The position numbers and the translations under genes are program-made. From NCBI GenBank assembly GCA_030600135.1, contig JAUVMS010000148.1, positions 1 through 7,746 of the forward strand: a stretch of DNA of 7,746 nt. The letters are read 5' to 3'. Origin of the DNA: Hyphomicrobiales bacterium. Lineage in GTDB: Bacteria > Pseudomonadota > Alphaproteobacteria > Rhizobiales > JAUVMS01. A model generated the notes under the pieces. That model saw nothing but the letters and a program-made list of their open reading frames with translations, was not told where the DNA came from and did not search any database. Below, one piece after another: positions 6,602 through 7,746 of the stretch (within the stretch, counting starts at the first letter, position 1; the number at the start of each line of letters is the position of its first letter).

Positions 6602-7192
6602 ATGGATTCAGCTCGGCTTGGCCAGGCATTGGGCGAGGCAGAGGCAGACAAGACCGCGACGCCCTGGATTATCGCGGCCATCCGACTGCTCATCCCGACC
6701 GGCGCACGGCTCGGTGAAATTGTTACGCTGAAATGGGAGCATGTTGATTTCGAGCGGCAGCGCTTGCGCCTAGCGGACAGCAAGATGGGAACCAAGAGCA
6801 TCTATCTGGAAGTTCTAAAAGAGCTACCCCGGTTCACGGACAAAGCTTTCGTGTTCCCGGCTGTCAGAGGCAACGGTCATTATGAAGGAACCCCTAAAGT
6901 GTGGCGGCGCATTCGCGCCACGGCCGGGCTTGATGACGTCCGCTTACATGACCTGCGCCATAGTTTTGCAAGCATTGCCGTCTCCAGGGGCGCCAGTCTG
7001 CCAATAATCGGTGCATTGCTCGGTCATTCCAGCAATACGACGACCCAGCGTTATGCGCATCTGCATGATGATCCCTTGAAATCAGCAACGGAAGCGGTTG
7101 GCAGAGAAATAGCGGCGAGCCTGGATGACGGTGGAACCGAAGACATCGCATACTCACCCCCTCTTTCCAACATTACATTCAAGACCCGCTGA
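6602..7192 (+). pseudogene. Catalytic-domain fragment of a second tyrosine recombinase
   Basis: This frame encodes only the C-terminal catalytic domain of a tyrosine recombinase. Counting from the ATG at 6602 it has 196 residues and begins with ARLGQALGEAEA, where full-length relatives would be about half way. All catalytic residues are present: R36 (TGARLGE), K61 (DSKMG), H116 and R119 (HDLRHS), H142 (LLGHSS) and Y151 (QRYAHL). The arm-binding and core-binding domains are missing, and upstream DNA is occupied by the other integrase, whose stop is at 6598-6600. The two catalytic domains clearly differ, so this is not a recent duplication. No good ribosome binding site precedes the ATG; an in-frame TTG at 6566 would add 12 residues. 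It is most likely a relic of an older integration, but a short recombinase of FimB/FimE size (about 200 residues) cannot be excluded. Confidence 0.75.
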
Positions 7193-7213
7193 ATAGACCG
7201 GGCTCGGCCTCTA

Positions 7214-7301
7214 TCGAAACGATTGCCTGCATTCCCCCCCGTTTCGACCTGGTGGCTAAAGCCGCCAATGCGCCACCAGAAACTCGGTGAGATATACCGA
7301 G
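7214..7301. repeat. Three consecutive inverted repeats (potential hairpins)
   Basis: Three stems follow one another almost without gaps. TCGAAAC (7214-7220) pairs with GTTTCGA (7241-7247). CTGGTGGC (7249-7256) pairs with GCCACCAG (7272-7279). CTCGGT (7283-7288) pairs with ACCGAG (7296-7301). All are perfect, with loops of 20, 15 and 7 bases. They start 21 bases after the stop of the recombinase fragment. No T-run follows, so they are not clear terminators. A structured RNA, a protein-binding region of the element, or chance are all possible. Confidence 0.45.
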
Positions 7302-7316
7302 CAAGAACCCCCGCGC

Positions 7317-7330
7317 TTCTCTGCAGAGAA
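7317..7330. repeat. Perfect 14-bp palindrome
   Basis: TTCTCTGCAGAGAA reads identically on both strands. It lies just after the run of three inverted repeats and could be a dimeric regulator operator; no gene start is positioned to show this. Confidence 0.4.
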
Positions 7331-7393
7331 TCGACCATCGTTTTCACTGGTGGAGATCTGACGCACCCGAAACCATAGCGTCGCTTTTCTGCC

Positions 7394-7405
7394 AGCCAAT
7401 TGGCT
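7394..7405. repeat. Perfect 12-bp palindrome
   Basis: AGCCAATTGGCT reads identically on both strands. It adds to the cluster of symmetric sequences in 7214-7405 and has no assigned role. Confidence 0.3.
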
Positions 7406-7746
7406 CCAAGCGTGGATTGCTGAAAACGGGTCGAAATCCAGCTCCACCTGCCCAGCGCAATAGAGGTGCGTCATGTCGAGGCCGGGAAAACGGTTCTCTC
7501 ACCGTCAATGGACTCCAGCAGCCAAGACCTGTGCTCCCACGAAAGGCGACGAGGTTCTGATCCTGGGCGCCACGACCGCCCAGTTATGGCTGCACTCTGA
7601 CCAACACACGCGCGTCTCTTGCATGCCCCATAAGGCGTCCAGATGAAATTCCGCAGATCCATTCCGGCGGTTTCCTTGCTTGCCTTGCTCCGTAGGCGCC
7701 AAGAGCCTGTCAACCGTGGCATGGCCCCTGAACCACCCACCTCGAA

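Larger units (their letters stand above)
5152..7746. mobile_element. Integrative element inserted in comM (left end; continues past the window)
   Basis: The element is defined on the left by the point where comM similarity stops. It contains a complete tyrosine recombinase, a partial second recombinase, and a stretch rich in inverted repeats. No transposase, terminal inverted repeats of an insertion sequence, conjugation gene or phage structural gene is visible. That leaves a genomic island, integrative element or prophage as possibilities; the type depends on DNA beyond 7746. The other end and the 3' part of comM are not in the window. A simple deletion bringing foreign DNA next to a comM fragment is the main alternative. 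Confidence 0.65.
7193..7746. other. Non-coding or degenerate stretch after the second recombinase
   Basis: I recognise no gene in these 554 bases. Open frames exist on both strands: 72 residues at 7474-7256 minus, 57 residues at 7473-7646 plus with AGAGG 6 bases upstream, and 89 residues at 7740-7471 minus. None has a recognisable motif, and they overlap each other. The notable content is the group of inverted repeats between 7214 and 7405. A run of 7 C lies at 7234-7240. Decayed gene remnants are possible. Confidence 0.45.

Noticed and set aside
7359..7473. 9-bp inverted repeat TGACGCACC and GGTGCGTCA, 97 bases apart
   Set aside because: A pair of this length is expected by chance in a stretch of about 500 bases, and the spacing does not suggest a simple structure.
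7256..7474. 72-residue minus-strand frame after the second recombinase
   Set aside because: It has no recognisable motif and runs through the inverted-repeat cluster. It shares its CATG start palindrome with a plus-strand frame, so an ATG on both strands is automatic.
7473..7646. 57-residue plus-strand frame with AGAGG upstream
   Set aside because: The first residues (PGKRFSHRQWTP) faintly recall Myb-like small proteins, but the rest does not, and competing frames overlap it. Too weak to call a gene.

Overview
The window looks like an alphaproteobacterial chromosome: GC-rich, with the conserved order hemW, an LpoA-like lipoprotein gene on the opposite strand, rsmI, yraN, gshB and comM. The protein sequences fit the same class. 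I cannot name a genus from the sequence alone.

Layout. Positions 1-746 hold the 3' part of hemW (heme chaperone). A penicillin-binding-protein-activator-like lipoprotein gene (749-2032, minus) converges on it, with the two stop codons only 2 bases apart. A divergent spacer (2033-2351) leads to the plus-strand run rsmI (16S rRNA 2'-O-methyltransferase), yraN (endonuclease-fold protein, overlapping rsmI by 4 bases) and gshB (glutathione synthetase, complete active-site motifs). These are ordinary core genes.

After gshB comes the upstream region of comM. It carries an exact match to the alphaproteobacterial LexA operator, GTTC-N7-GTTC (4749-4763), whose spacer contains a -10-like CATAAT. comM (4918 on) is intact for about 78 codons, then stops resembling ComM at about 5151, inside the conserved PADLPKEGS segment and before the ATPase Walker motifs. 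From there the DNA is foreign: about 150 bases at roughly 49% GC, then a complete tyrosine recombinase (5308-6600) with all six catalytic residues. Directly after it lies the catalytic half of a second, different tyrosine recombinase (6602-7192), and then about 550 bases rich in short inverted repeats with no convincing gene. The simplest reading is that an integrative element sits in comM and this window shows its left end with the integrase module; the right end and any cargo lie beyond 7746.

Most interesting point. The integrase starts 3 bases after the stop of the truncated comM reading frame, downstream of the comM SOS-type promoter. The element may have captured a host LexA-controlled promoter, so that DNA damage would raise integrase expression and trigger excision, possibly restoring comM. 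This is inference, but it follows from the visible operator, junction and spacing.
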